Shown: positions 1-7,170 of the stretch, piece by piece
Layout: each line of letters opens with the position of its first letter
How positions within the stretch are numbered: the first letter of the stretch is position 1
NCBI GenBank assembly: GCA_029210725.1
Contig: JARGFM010000019.1
Span: 1 to 61,703, forward strand
Source: Bacteroidales bacterium
GTDB lineage: Bacteria > Bacteroidota > Bacteroidia > Bacteroidales > GCA-2748055
Length of the DNA stretch: 61,703 nucleotides
Direction: 5' to 3'
Position numbers and translations under genes: made by a program
The notes under the pieces: generated by a model
What the model was told of the DNA's origin: nothing
The model's input: only the letters and a program-made list of their open reading frames with translations
Databases searched by the model: none

Positions 1-61
1 GATTGTTGTGTTTGGACGACATAGTTAATATACTCAAAAACAGTATATTAACGTAACAATC
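1..61. repeat. Nested inverted repeat
   Basis: Perfect 11-bp arms GTTAATATACT (24-34) and AGTATATTAAC (42-52) flank a 7-base loop. Outside them a second 7-bp pair, GATTGTT (1-7) and AACAATC (55-61), also matches and may extend beyond the window edge. It could be the terminator of an upstream gene, an operator, or the end of a mobile element. No T-run follows directly, so the terminator reading is weak. The structure is seen; its role is not known. Confidence 0.45.
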
Positions 62-153
62 CTGCTGCTTTTTTCTTCTATATCTTGTTAGTTTTCAACA
101 TTTAAGAGAACTGCGAAACTTTAGTTAATGACTATTATTGGTAACTTGCAGCA

Positions 154-573
154 ATGATTGGAAGACTCATGAAGGAAGATGAACAAACGAGGGACTACAT
201 GATATCAATTGCAGGGAATCGCAATTATATAATCATTAAATACTTTGTGCCCATGACCTCAGAAGTTGCTTTAAAGTCAGGCCCGGAGTTACAGCGTCTT
301 GCCACAGAGAACGACATCAGGAGGTTTCTGTTCGATATGCGGAATTCGACAAATATTCAAACAGTTACAGATAATTACTATTTTGCTTATCAGCATATTC
401 AGACTTTTGATTTTCCAAGAAATTCACTTTCTGCATTTCTGATACAGCCTTCAGATAATTCTCATGACTTTATAAGCACGGCTTTCAAGAATGCAGGATA
501 TGAAGTTGTTAAATTCACAACGGAAGATACGGCGGTTAAATGGCTTAATGCCAATTTGGAAGGTGAATTATAA
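154..573 (+). CDS. Small STAS/SpoIIAA-like protein of unknown function
   Basis: A 139-residue soluble protein without a signal peptide or membrane segment. The order of predicted strands and helices (ISIAGNRNYIIIKYF near the start, RRFLFDMRNS in the middle, a C-terminal helix ending in KWLNANLEG) resembles the SpoIIAA/STAS-like domains common in Bacteroidota. I recognise no catalytic motif. It stands alone: about 100 bases separate it from the next gene and there is no sign of an operon. A second Met at residue 6 is an alternative start. The fold assignment is inference by eye and could be wrong; that the gene is real is better supported, by its length and protein-like composition. Confidence 0.6.
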   Translation: MIGRLMKEDEQTRDYMISIAGNRNYIIIKYFVPMTSEVALKSGPELQRLATENDIRRFLFDMRNSTNIQTVTDNYYFAYQHIQTFDFPRNSLSAFLIQPSDNSHDFISTAFKNAGYEVVKFTTEDTAVKWLNANLEGEL

Positions 574-640
574 ACGACCCTTCTTGCTAAAAAGCTATTA
601 ATGGCTTAGTTAGAATAGACCTGAAGTCTGAATGAAGCAG

Positions 641-656
641 CCGGAGTTCTCTCCGG
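641..656. other. Small hairpin upstream of the acyltransferase gene
   Basis: CCGGAG and CTCCGG form a perfect 6-bp stem with a TTCT loop, ending 18 bases before the ATG of the next gene. There is no T-run, so it is unlikely to be a terminator. It may be a leader structure or chance. Confidence 0.3.
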
Positions 657-674
657 AATTATTTAGGAAACCGA

Positions 675-1463
675 ATGAAAGAAATCCAGTACCCCTCCAG
701 CCGGCGGTTCACCTTTGATGTGGGGAGGATCGGACGCGAGAAACATCATGTCAAAGCGCTGCTTGAAGTTGATATAAGCGAAGCCCGAAGCAAGATCAAG
801 CAGTATAGGCGGTCCGGCAATAAAATGTCCTTCACCGCCTGGCTGATTAAGGTGATTGTCGACTGCGTTGCCCTTCATCCACCCATTAACGGTATCAACC
901 GCCAAAGGGGAAACAGGGTGGTTGTATTCAGCGAGGTCGATATCTCCCTGGTTATTGAGAAGGAAGTGAAGGGAACCCGGGTTCCGCTTCCGTACGTGAT
1001 ACGAAAGGCAGATCAGAAAACCCATGATCAGATATATTCAGAGATTGAATCTGCAAAATCCCAGATCATTGAAGATGAAGGCGACTACGTGCTGGGCGAG
1101 AAGCACAACTCCTTAGGGATGAGGTTTTTTGCAGGCCTTCCGCAGGGGCTGCGTCTGACTTTAATGCGGATATTCCTGTTTAATAATCCTCAGCGATTAA
1201 AGGATAAGATGGGTACTGTGATGGTTACTACTGCCGGGATGGCTGGTCATACAAGGGGCTGGATCATACCTTTTAGCATGCATCCGCTCAGTCTGTCATT
1301 CGGTTCCTTAAATGAGCAACCTCCGGTGCATTCCGGAGAGATCCGGATCAGAGAGATCCTGCATTTGACGATACTGGTCGATCATGATGTGATCGACGGG
1401 ATCCCGGCGGCGAAGTTTGTGGATGATCTGGTTAAAAAGATGGAAAGGGGCTATGGTTTATGA
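675..1463 (+). CDS. Stand-alone 2-oxoacid dehydrogenase E2-type acyltransferase domain (CAT-like)
   Basis: A 262-residue protein made only of the catalytic domain found at the C-terminus of dihydrolipoamide acyltransferases. The active-site signature HxxxDG is present as HDVIDG (His237, Asp241). The N-terminal part (RRFTFDVGRIGREKHHVKAL, then MSFTAWLIKVIVDCVALHP) also matches that family. There is no lipoyl domain and no E1/E3-binding domain, so it is probably not part of a dehydrogenase complex. Such solo domains use acyl-CoA in known relatives (chloramphenicol acetyltransferase fold); the acceptor here is unknown. Its stop codon overlaps the start of the following GH43 gene (ATGA), suggesting translational coupling. 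Confidence 0.75.
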   Translation: MKEIQYPSSRRFTFDVGRIGREKHHVKALLEVDISEARSKIKQYRRSGNKMSFTAWLIKVIVDCVALHPPINGINRQRGNRVVVFSEVDISLVIEKEVKGTRVPLPYVIRKADQKTHDQIYSEIESAKSQIIEDEGDYVLGEKHNSLGMRFFAGLPQGLRLTLMRIFLFNNPQRLKDKMGTVMVTTAGMAGHTRGWIIPFSMHPLSLSFGSLNEQPPVHSGEIRIREILHLTILVDHDVIDGIPAAKFVDDLVKKMERGYGL

Positions 1464-2536
1464 AAACAGGGGGCATCACTTTTGTATTATTACTTGTTAT
1501 AGCTACATCCTGTAAGAACGGGGAAAAGCAAGGTGAAAGCGCAGAATATTCCGGGAATCCTGTATTCCCAGGGTGGTATGCAGATCCGGAAGGGATCATA
1601 TTTGATGAAACATATTGGATCTATCCGACCTACTCGGATCATTACGAGTTTCCCGACACTTCCTCAGGCATGTCCGGGAAACAACTGGCAATGCGGGAAA
1701 ATGCCATTAACCCACAGTATCTTATCCAGACTTTTTTTGACGCTTTTTCTTCCAGAGATCTGATCCATTGGACAAAACATTCTCATGTCCTGGACATACA
1801 GGATGTTTCGTGGGCGGCCTATTCCCTGTGGGCACCATCCATTGTCAGAGCCAACCAAAAGTATTATTTGTTTTTCTCGGCAAATGATATACAGAGTAAT
1901 GATGAGCCGGGAGGTATCGGTGTTGCTGTTTCGGATAGTCCGGCGGGCCCTTTTGTCGATGCATTGGGTAAAGCCCTTATCGATGAATTTCACAATGGGG
2001 CCCAGCCGATTGATCAGTTTGTTTTTAAAGATGAGGATGGGCAGCATTATATGTACTACGGAGGATGGCGGCATTGCAATGTGGTAAAACTGCGTGATGA
2101 CTTGCTGGGCCTTGAGCGCTTTGAAGACGGGGATCTCTATAAAGAGATCACTCCTGAGGATTATGTGGAAGGGCCCTTTGTATTAAAACGAAAGAATAAG
2201 TACTACCTGATGTGGTCGGAAGGGGGCTGGGGAGGACCCGATTACAGAGTCGCCTATGCCATGGCAGATTCTCCGGTGGGCCCTTTTGACAGGATAGGAA
2301 CCATATTGCAGCAGGATTCTGCTCTTGCAAGAGGCGCGGGGCATCATTCGGTGATTTCGATCCCCGACTCGGATGAGTATTATATCGTCTATCACCGGCG
2401 ACCCCTGAACACCGATGATCCCCATCACCGGGAAACCTGTATCGACCTGATGACATTTGACGCGAATGGATTTATTGAGCCGGTGGAAATGACTTTCGAA
2501 GGAGTGAAAAAGAGGTTCTTGGCAAATAAAGAGTAA
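1460..2536 (+). CDS. Glycoside hydrolase family 43 lipoprotein
   Basis: A 358-residue lipoprotein. The N-terminal signal peptide ends in a lipobox-like TSC with Cys18 as the lipidation site. The five-bladed propeller of GH43 shows its usual landmarks: NPVFPGWYADPE early (catalytic base Asp in ADP), QFVFKDEDGQHYMYYGG in the middle (pKa-modulating Asp) and EGPFVLKRKNKYYLMWSEG (catalytic acid Glu). Family members cleave arabinan, xylan or galactan side chains; the exact substrate cannot be read from sequence. It overlaps the acyltransferase gene by four bases, so the two are probably made together. No SusC/SusD pair is nearby, so this is not a classical polysaccharide utilisation locus. Confidence 0.85.
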   Translation: MKTGGITFVLLLVIATSCKNGEKQGESAEYSGNPVFPGWYADPEGIIFDETYWIYPTYSDHYEFPDTSSGMSGKQLAMRENAINPQYLIQTFFDAFSSRDLIHWTKHSHVLDIQDVSWAAYSLWAPSIVRANQKYYLFFSANDIQSNDEPGGIGVAVSDSPAGPFVDALGKALIDEFHNGAQPIDQFVFKDEDGQHYMYYGGWRHCNVVKLRDDLLGLERFEDGDLYKEITPEDYVEGPFVLKRKNKYYLMWSEGGWGGPDYRVAYAMADSPVGPFDRIGTILQQDSALARGAGHHSVISIPDSDEYYIVYHRRPLNTDDPHHRETCIDLMTFDANGFIEPVEMTFEGVKKRFLANKE

Positions 2537-2565
2537 GGGCTGTTTGTGAAAGAACGGAACATCTT

Positions 2566-2581
2566 CAGGCCCAAGGGCCTG
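2566..2581. terminator. Possible bidirectional terminator hairpin
   Basis: CAGGCCC and GGGCCTG form a 7-bp stem with an AA loop in the 56-base gap between two convergent genes (the GH43 and beta-propeller genes). The position fits a shared terminator, but the very small loop and missing T-run make this weak. Confidence 0.3.
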
Positions 2582-2592
2582 TCCTCCGGCGA

Positions 2593-3840
2593 TCAGCTAC
2601 TACGCAGGGAGTAGACCATCAGAACATCGCCATGTCTCAGGAACATTTTTCCATCGAAGATGTAGGGGTGCGACCAGTGAGGACCGGTCCCTTTATCTAT
2701 TTCAAATGAACTGATAACCCTGAAACCGGAAGGATCGGGCTTCACGAGACCCACATTTCCTCTTTTCTCCACATACACGTAGAGGAGGCCGTCGGCATAA
2801 ACCATTTCCCCTTTTGAATTCCACTCCTCATCGTACATTACCTCACCCGTATTCCAGTCCAGGCAGGCCCAGGCCCCGGTGCCGTTGCTTATCCAGTAGG
2901 ATCCATACAGGTAACCATCCAATTCAATGAGCCCGTGGTGATGGTTGTCCAGGAGCGTACTGGTGTAGACCTCTGATAGGGATGTTACATCGTCGTTGAC
3001 TCTGAGCATTTTTGCAGGGTAATTGTATCCGATGGATAAGAAGATCATGTTGCCCTTCACCACCGGTGAGTTGGCCCAGATCATGCCCTTGGGCTGCCAT
3101 GTCCACTGGGTGGAGTCGAAGTATTTATAGGAGGTTTTGATCTCCCCGTTTTCCGAATCCACAAGGTATAAATCGCTTGCCGAGGCGCCCAGGATATAAT
3201 CTTTTCCGTTGAACCCGTGCAGGATGGGGGAGACATAGGAACGCTGGCCGTCGGTGCCTGGCGATTTCCAGATCTCTTCTCCGGTCATCTTATCGAAGGC
3301 TACAAAAGTCGCCACGGCGCTGGCCGGTGAACAGATCACCTTGTTGCCGACAATAAGCGGTGATTCGGCCACCCCCCAGACATGCCAGTCGGCCTGGTAG
3401 ACTTCATCCACATTGATCTTCCAGTTGATCTCACCGGATTCCGCATTCAGACAAACCAATTCCCCGACCCCGCTGATGATGTAAATCCGGTCCTCTTCAA
3501 TGGTGGGGGTGCTCCGGGTATTTGGATAGGACTGATCCCAGGACTTTCCATAAGGCACCTGCCATTTTTTCTCTCCATGGAAGTCAATACAGGTTAAATG
3601 ATCCATGCCGCCGATCTTGCCGGAGGCATAGATGAATGTTCCATTGGAAATGACCGACGACCAGCCCTCTCCGATTCCTTCAAATTCCAGCAGCAGTTCA
3701 GGACCGCCTTCCGGCCATTCCTTCATGAGATTGGTTTCCGGGAATTTTCCATCCCTGTCTGGTCCGCGAAACTGATAAATCTGGGCCTGTGTTGCCGAAA
3801 CAAATACAAGCGTTATAGCAAGGAGCAATAGTTTTTTCAT
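2593..3840 (-). CDS. Secreted PQQ-type beta-propeller protein (BamB-like repeats)
   Basis: A 415-residue protein with a clear signal peptide (MKKLLLLAITLVFVSATQAQ). It consists of repeated propeller blades of the type 'CIDFHGEKKWQVPYG', 'CLNAESGEINWKINV', 'AFDKMTGEEIWKSPG' and 'CLDWNTGEVMYDEEW', each with the Gly-x-x-x-W blade motif of PQQ/BamB-like propellers. No lipobox and no T9SS sorting tail are seen, so it is probably periplasmic. Typical relatives are annotated as pyrrolo-quinoline quinone repeat proteins, but PQQ binding or dehydrogenase activity cannot be claimed. It is divergent from the marR gene and has its own promoter-like -7 element just upstream. Confidence 0.8.
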   Translation of the reverse strand: MKKLLLLAITLVFVSATQAQIYQFRGPDRDGKFPETNLMKEWPEGGPELLLEFEGIGEGWSSVISNGTFIYASGKIGGMDHLTCIDFHGEKKWQVPYGKSWDQSYPNTRSTPTIEEDRIYIISGVGELVCLNAESGEINWKINVDEVYQADWHVWGVAESPLIVGNKVICSPASAVATFVAFDKMTGEEIWKSPGTDGQRSYVSPILHGFNGKDYILGASASDLYLVDSENGEIKTSYKYFDSTQWTWQPKGMIWANSPVVKGNMIFLSIGYNYPAKMLRVNDDVTSLSEVYTSTLLDNHHHGLIELDGYLYGSYWISNGTGAWACLDWNTGEVMYDEEWNSKGEMVYADGLLYVYVEKRGNVGLVKPDPSGFRVISSFEIDKGTGPHWSHPYIFDGKMFLRHGDVLMVYSLRSS

Positions 3841-3859
3841 ATCTTATTATTTGGAAACG

Positions 3860-3891
3860 CAAACATACAAAAACATACAATTCAGGCCAAG
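3860..3891 (-). promoter_or_regulatory. Promoter of the beta-propeller gene, Bacteroidota type
   Basis: Read on the minus strand: CTTG, a 20-base spacer, then TATGTTTG, matching the TTTG / TAnnTTTG consensus of the Bacteroidota primary sigma factor with one mismatch in the -33 box. The -7 box is at 3860-3867, 20 bases before the start codon. Confidence 0.5.
3861..3880. repeat. Perfect tandem 10-bp direct repeat, possible regulator site
   Basis: AAACATACAA occurs twice head-to-tail, exactly one DNA helical turn apart, and covers the -7 box of the promoter above. The core ATACAA recurs in the ablA promoter at 4538-4543, on the other side of marR. The repeat is directly seen; a role as a MarR binding site is inference. 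Confidence 0.5.
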
Positions 3892-4001
3892 CAGCCAACT
3901 CCGCCGTCAGCAGTCCGGCATTGCTGCCAATGGCTTATACACCCAGCGATTCGGTATATGAATCTGGAATAGGAATATTGCTAACTTATTCTTTTAACTT
4001 T

Positions 4002-4505
4002 ATGAAAACTTCTCCTATGGAAACTACGGATATCCTCATTCAGATCAGGAAAATAGTCCGCTCGATCAATTTAGAATCCAAGAAAATACAAAAGGAGTAC
4101 GGGGTAAGCATCCCCCAGGTCCTTTGTCTGAGCTATTTGCATAAGGCCCCGAACTATCTGGCAACTCAGGGTGAGGTGAAAAGGTTCTTAAACCTGAACT
4201 CAAGTACGGTAAGCGGGATCATTAACCGGCTGGAGAAAAAGGGATTGGTGGCCAGGCTGCCAAAGTCGGGAGATAAAAGGGTGGTAAATATAGCACTTAC
4301 TTCCACGGGGGATGAACTCATTGCCTCCATGCCATCGCTTCTACACGAACAATTATCCGATAAATTGAACATTCTGGAAGCCTCAAAATTGGCGATGATA
4401 GAACAAAGCCTGGATATGCTGGTTCATTTGCTGGACATCCAGGCGGTTGATGCATCACCTATGATCACTATAGAGGGCAACCTGGAGGATCAGGAGGGAT
4501 TATAG
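4002..4505 (+). CDS. MarR-family transcriptional regulator
   Basis: A DNA-binding regulator of 167 residues from the chosen ATG. The winged-helix core is evident: 'ATQGEVKRFLNLNSSTVSGIINRLEKKGLVARLP' covers the helix-turn-helix recognition region, followed by the MarR wing 'KSGDKRVVNIALTSTGDEL'. An in-frame start further upstream (3921) would add 27 residues that look unlike the family, so 4002 is preferred; ATG 4017 is also possible. It lies 80 bases upstream of the lysine aminomutase gene in the same direction, with a promoter and repeated ATACA sites between them. It is therefore the natural candidate to control that operon, perhaps in response to osmotic stress. That link is inference from position. 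Confidence 0.85.
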   Translation: MKTSPMETTDILIQIRKIVRSINLESKKIQKEYGVSIPQVLCLSYLHKAPNYLATQGEVKRFLNLNSSTVSGIINRLEKKGLVARLPKSGDKRVVNIALTSTGDELIASMPSLLHEQLSDKLNILEASKLAMIEQSLDMLVHLLDIQAVDASPMITIEGNLEDQEGL

Positions 4506-4525
4506 GGGGCCCTGTTCCGCATATG

Positions 4526-4557
4526 TTTGCCTAAGCAATACAATTTGTGTATTTTTG
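4526..4557 (+). promoter_or_regulatory. Promoter of the ablA operon
   Basis: TTTG (4526-4529), a 20-base spacer and TATTTTTG (4550-4557) match the Bacteroidota TTTG / TAnnTTTG promoter consensus fully. The expected transcript start is near 4564, giving a leader of about 20 bases before ATG 4586. Confidence 0.6.
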
Positions 4558-4580
4558 TTCGCACAGAAACTAAAATACAC
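4538..4580. promoter_or_regulatory. Overlapping inverted repeats over the ablA promoter, candidate operator
   Basis: ATACA (4538-4542) and TGTAT (4548-4552) form an inverted repeat within the promoter, touching the -7 box. GTGTATTTT (4547-4555) and AAAATACAC (4572-4580) form a second, perfect 9-bp pair spanning the expected transcript start. Three ATACA-type half-sites therefore surround the start point, where a repressor such as the upstream MarR protein could block transcription. The repeats are seen; binding is inferred. Confidence 0.45.
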
Positions 4581-4585
4581 ATCCA

Positions 4586-5908
4586 ATGATATTTAATGCT
4601 ATTCAGCAAGAATTAGGGACCCGCCTTGAAGAGGATCTCAGTATCTCTTCCTGGAAGGACTGGAAGTGGCATATCAAGCACTCAATTCGTTCACTCGATA
4701 AATTTGAACATTTAACCGGAATAAAAATTCCCGGGGATAAAAGGGAGGGGCTGGAACGCACGTTTAATAAGTTTCCGCTATCAATTACTCCCTACTACCT
4801 CTCTCTGATCGACCGGGATAACTATGAAAACGATCCCGTTTTTAAACAGGCTTTTGGCGGCGTTGAAGAATTAACCACGTTAAAGTCAGAGCTTAATGAT
4901 CCGCTTTCCGAAGACCGGGATAGCCCAGTTCCGGGACTGACACATCGGTACCCGGACCGTGTACTTTTTCACGTGAGCAATGTATGTTCCATGTATTGCA
5001 GGCATTGTACCCGTAAACGTAAGGTGGGAGATGTGGACTATGTCCCATCCAGGGACCAGCTGTCTAAAGGGATCAGGTACATCGCAGAATCCCCCCAGGT
5101 GCGCGATGTCCTGTTATCGGGAGGAGATCCCCTGATGTTATCGGATGAGAAACTTGACTGGCTGTTATCTGAAATCCGTCGGATTCCTCATGTTGAAATT
5201 ATTCGTATAGGAACCAGAATGCCTGTGGTTCTGCCATACCGCATAACGAATAAGCTGGTAGAAATATTGAAAAAGTATCATCCTCTCTGGATAAATACAC
5301 ATTTTAATCATCCCCGGGAAATTACAGAATCTTCAAAGGAGGCCATTGCCATGCTGGCAAATGGAGGGTTTCCCCTGGGCAATCAATCCGTGCTGCTTGC
5401 TGAAGTTAATGATTGCCCGAGGATCATGAAATCCCTGCTGCATAAACTTGTACAAAACCGGATAAGGCCTTATTATCTTTATCAATGTGATCTGGCCGAA
5501 GGATTATCTCATTTCAGAACCCCGATCGGGAAAGGGATTGAGATCATGGAAAGCCTTGTTGGCCATACAAGCGGTTTGGCCCGGCCTACCTATGTCATTG
5601 ATGCTCCGGGGGGAGGCGGAAAAATACCGGTCATGCCCAACTATCTTATCTCCTGGTCGACCAATAAGGTAGTACTCAGGAATTATGAAGGGGTTATCAC
5701 CACGTATAAAGAACCGGACAGTTACGAGCCCAAGTTTTGTGACCGGGATTGTGAAGCATGCAATCTGGAGCTCAAAACCGATGAAGTGGATGAATCAGAA
5801 GCCATTGGTATTGAAAAGCTCCTCTCGGATTCGGATGATACGATCTCCCTGTTCCCCGAGAATAACGAGCGAATCCAAAGGAGAGAAGAGCATGGAAGAC
5901 AGAATTGA
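4586..5908 (+). CDS. ablA: Lysine 2,3-aminomutase (radical SAM)
   Basis: Converts L-alpha-lysine to L-beta-lysine using a [4Fe-4S] cluster, S-adenosylmethionine and PLP. The radical SAM motif CxxxCxxC is present as CSMYCRHC (Cys134, Cys138, Cys141). The PLP-lysine region [15 protein letters not shown] and the C-terminal zinc cysteine cluster 'FCDRDCEAC' of this family are both visible. At 440 residues it is slightly longer than characterised enzymes because of an acidic C-terminal tail. It overlaps the acetyltransferase gene by 17 bases. Pairing with an acetyltransferase points to synthesis of the compatible solute N-epsilon-acetyl-beta-lysine rather than lysine fermentation; none of the other lysine fermentation genes (kamDE, kdd, kce) is nearby. 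Confidence 0.92.
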   Translation: MIFNAIQQELGTRLEEDLSISSWKDWKWHIKHSIRSLDKFEHLTGIKIPGDKREGLERTFNKFPLSITPYYLSLIDRDNYENDPVFKQAFGGVEELTTLKSELNDPLSEDRDSPVPGLTHRYPDRVLFHVSNVCSMYCRHCTRKRKVGDVDYVPSRDQLSKGIRYIAESPQVRDVLLSGGDPLMLSDEKLDWLLSEIRRIPHVEIIRIGTRMPVVLPYRITNKLVEILKKYHPLWINTHFNHPREITESSKEAIAMLANGGFPLGNQSVLLAEVNDCPRIMKSLLHKLVQNRIRPYYLYQCDLAEGLSHFRTPIGKGIEIMESLVGHTSGLARPTYVIDAPGGGGKIPVMPNYLISWSTNKVVLRNYEGVITTYKEPDSYEPKFCDRDCEACNLELKTDEVDESEAIGIEKLLSDSDDTISLFPENNERIQRREEHGRQN

Positions 5909-6725
5909 AAGAATAGGAAAAGAATCGGTCATTCAGCATGGTAAACTGAACGACCGGATCTATCTGATCAAACTTGGCATGGAGGATTTTCCAGGGATTC
6001 TGGACTCTATGCGCGATTTGGCCAGAGAGAACAGTTATACCAAAATATTCTGCAAAATCCCGGAGTGGGCGGCACCTTATTTTTTCGCTGATGGTTATAT
6101 CACAGAAGCCTTCATTCCCGGATTTTACCAGGGCAAAGAGGCTGTGTTTTTTGTGTCGAAGTATCTGAACTCTGACAGGCTTTTGAATCTTGAAAATGAG
6201 AGTCTGACAAATTTGAGTCAATTACTGAAAAGCTCCCATAAACAAGACAATATGCTGAATAACGGGTCCTTAAAGGCCAGGCAGCTTGACGCTTCTGACG
6301 TAGATCAGATTACGGGTATTTACAGAAAGGTTTTTCAGAGTTATCCCTTTCCCATCCGGAACCCAGGATATATTCTTAAGACCATGAAGGAGAATGTCAG
6401 ATATTTCGGAGTGATTAAAAATGAAAAGCTGCTTGCAGTTGCCTCCGCAGAGATTGATTTCGGGGGCAGAAATGCAGAGATGACTGATTTTGCCACCGAA
6501 CCCGATCACCGGGGAGGTAAACTGGGTCAGGGTCTTTTGTCGAAGATGGAAGAGGAGATGAATGCTTTGGATATTAATACATTATATACGATTGCCCGGC
6601 TTCGGTCTGTTCCTATGAACAAGATCTTTCTGAAGCACCAGTATCAGTATGCAGGAACCCTGATCAAGAATACCAATATTTCGGGAAGCCTGGAGAGTAT
6701 GAACGTATATTACAAACATATTTAG
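5892..6725 (+). CDS. ablB: Putative beta-lysine N-acetyltransferase (GNAT family)
   Basis: A 277-residue enzyme expected to acetylate the epsilon-amino group of beta-lysine, completing the osmolyte N-epsilon-acetyl-beta-lysine. The C-terminal GNAT domain shows the core '[37 protein letters not shown]', in which the RGGKLG stretch is the acetyl-CoA pyrophosphate loop. The N-terminal half matches the extra domain typical of AblB proteins. The start at 5892 overlaps ablA by 17 bases. The reading frame is open upstream, but a longer start would run far into ablA and look non-native. Position directly behind lysine 2,3-aminomutase is the strongest support for the specific substrate. Confidence 0.88.
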   Translation: MEDRIERIGKESVIQHGKLNDRIYLIKLGMEDFPGILDSMRDLARENSYTKIFCKIPEWAAPYFFADGYITEAFIPGFYQGKEAVFFVSKYLNSDRLLNLENESLTNLSQLLKSSHKQDNMLNNGSLKARQLDASDVDQITGIYRKVFQSYPFPIRNPGYILKTMKENVRYFGVIKNEKLLAVASAEIDFGGRNAEMTDFATEPDHRGGKLGQGLLSKMEEEMNALDINTLYTIARLRSVPMNKIFLKHQYQYAGTLIKNTNISGSLESMNVYYKHI

Positions 6726-6726
6726 T

Positions 6727-6936
6727 ATGCCAGTTGACCGGAATCTGGGATCAAGATGTAAGTACTCGGACCGCTGTCCCTTGTTTCAGGGTATTGGAAT
6801 TCCGGAGCGAATGACCAGGTCCATTTGGAGAAACGTGTTTTGCTACCGGGGAGCGAAAGGCTGGAACAATTGCCAGCAATTCCTCCTCTTCGAAAAAGAG
6901 GAGAATGCCGGTGAATCCCAGGTTTCAATAAATTAA
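6727..6936 (+). CDS. Small four-cysteine protein in the abl operon, unknown function
   Basis: A 69-residue protein starting one base after the ablB stop codon. It has exactly four cysteines, Cys11, Cys17, Cys39 and Cys49, in the stretches SRCKYSDRCPLF, NVFCYRGAKGWNNCQ. This spacing suggests a metal (zinc or Fe-S) binding miniprotein. No signal peptide or membrane segment is present. I do not recognise a named family, though the CKY...CPxF...FCxRG..GWxxC pattern looks conserved rather than random. Tight spacing within the operon argues that it is genuinely translated and works with the beta-lysine enzymes, or in sensing their product. Confidence 0.6.
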   Translation: MPVDRNLGSRCKYSDRCPLFQGIGIPERMTRSIWRNVFCYRGAKGWNNCQQFLLFEKEENAGESQVSIN

Positions 6937-6945
6937 ACAGAATAA

Positions 6946-7170
6946 TTGCCAGTGAAAACCATATTCTTACGTGAAATAGAAAATCCAAAGGAAAAAGAGA
7001 TCTTAAAGCTTCTTCATTCGAAGGGAAGCTGCCTGTATGGTGATATCTTTAAGCAACTTTCCATCTCCCCGACAGACGGGCAACAAATCATTTTCTCATT
7101 GCTTTCCAGGGGCTTGATCAAATTCCAATCCGGCTCAACAAATATTGAGCTCAATGCTGTACTGAAATAA
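6946..7170 (+). CDS. Small winged-helix-like protein in the abl operon
   Basis: A 74-residue protein. 'EKEILKLLHSKGSCLYGDIFKQLSISPTDGQQIIFSLLSRGLIKF' reads as a compact helix-turn-helix followed by a short wing, like small ArsR/MarR-type DNA-binding domains. The start is TTG 6946; GTG 6952 is an alternative. Its TAA stop overlaps the ATG of the symporter gene (TAATG), which indicates translational coupling. It could be a second regulator of the operon or a protein-interaction module. The function is unknown; the fold is inferred by eye. Confidence 0.55.
   Translation: MPVKTIFLREIENPKEKEILKLLHSKGSCLYGDIFKQLSISPTDGQQIIFSLLSRGLIKFQSGSTNIELNAVLK

Noticed and set aside
4586-6725. Lysine fermentation operon
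   Set aside because: The aminomutase is paired with a GNAT acetyltransferase, and none of kamDE, kdd, kce or kal is present; osmolyte synthesis fits better.
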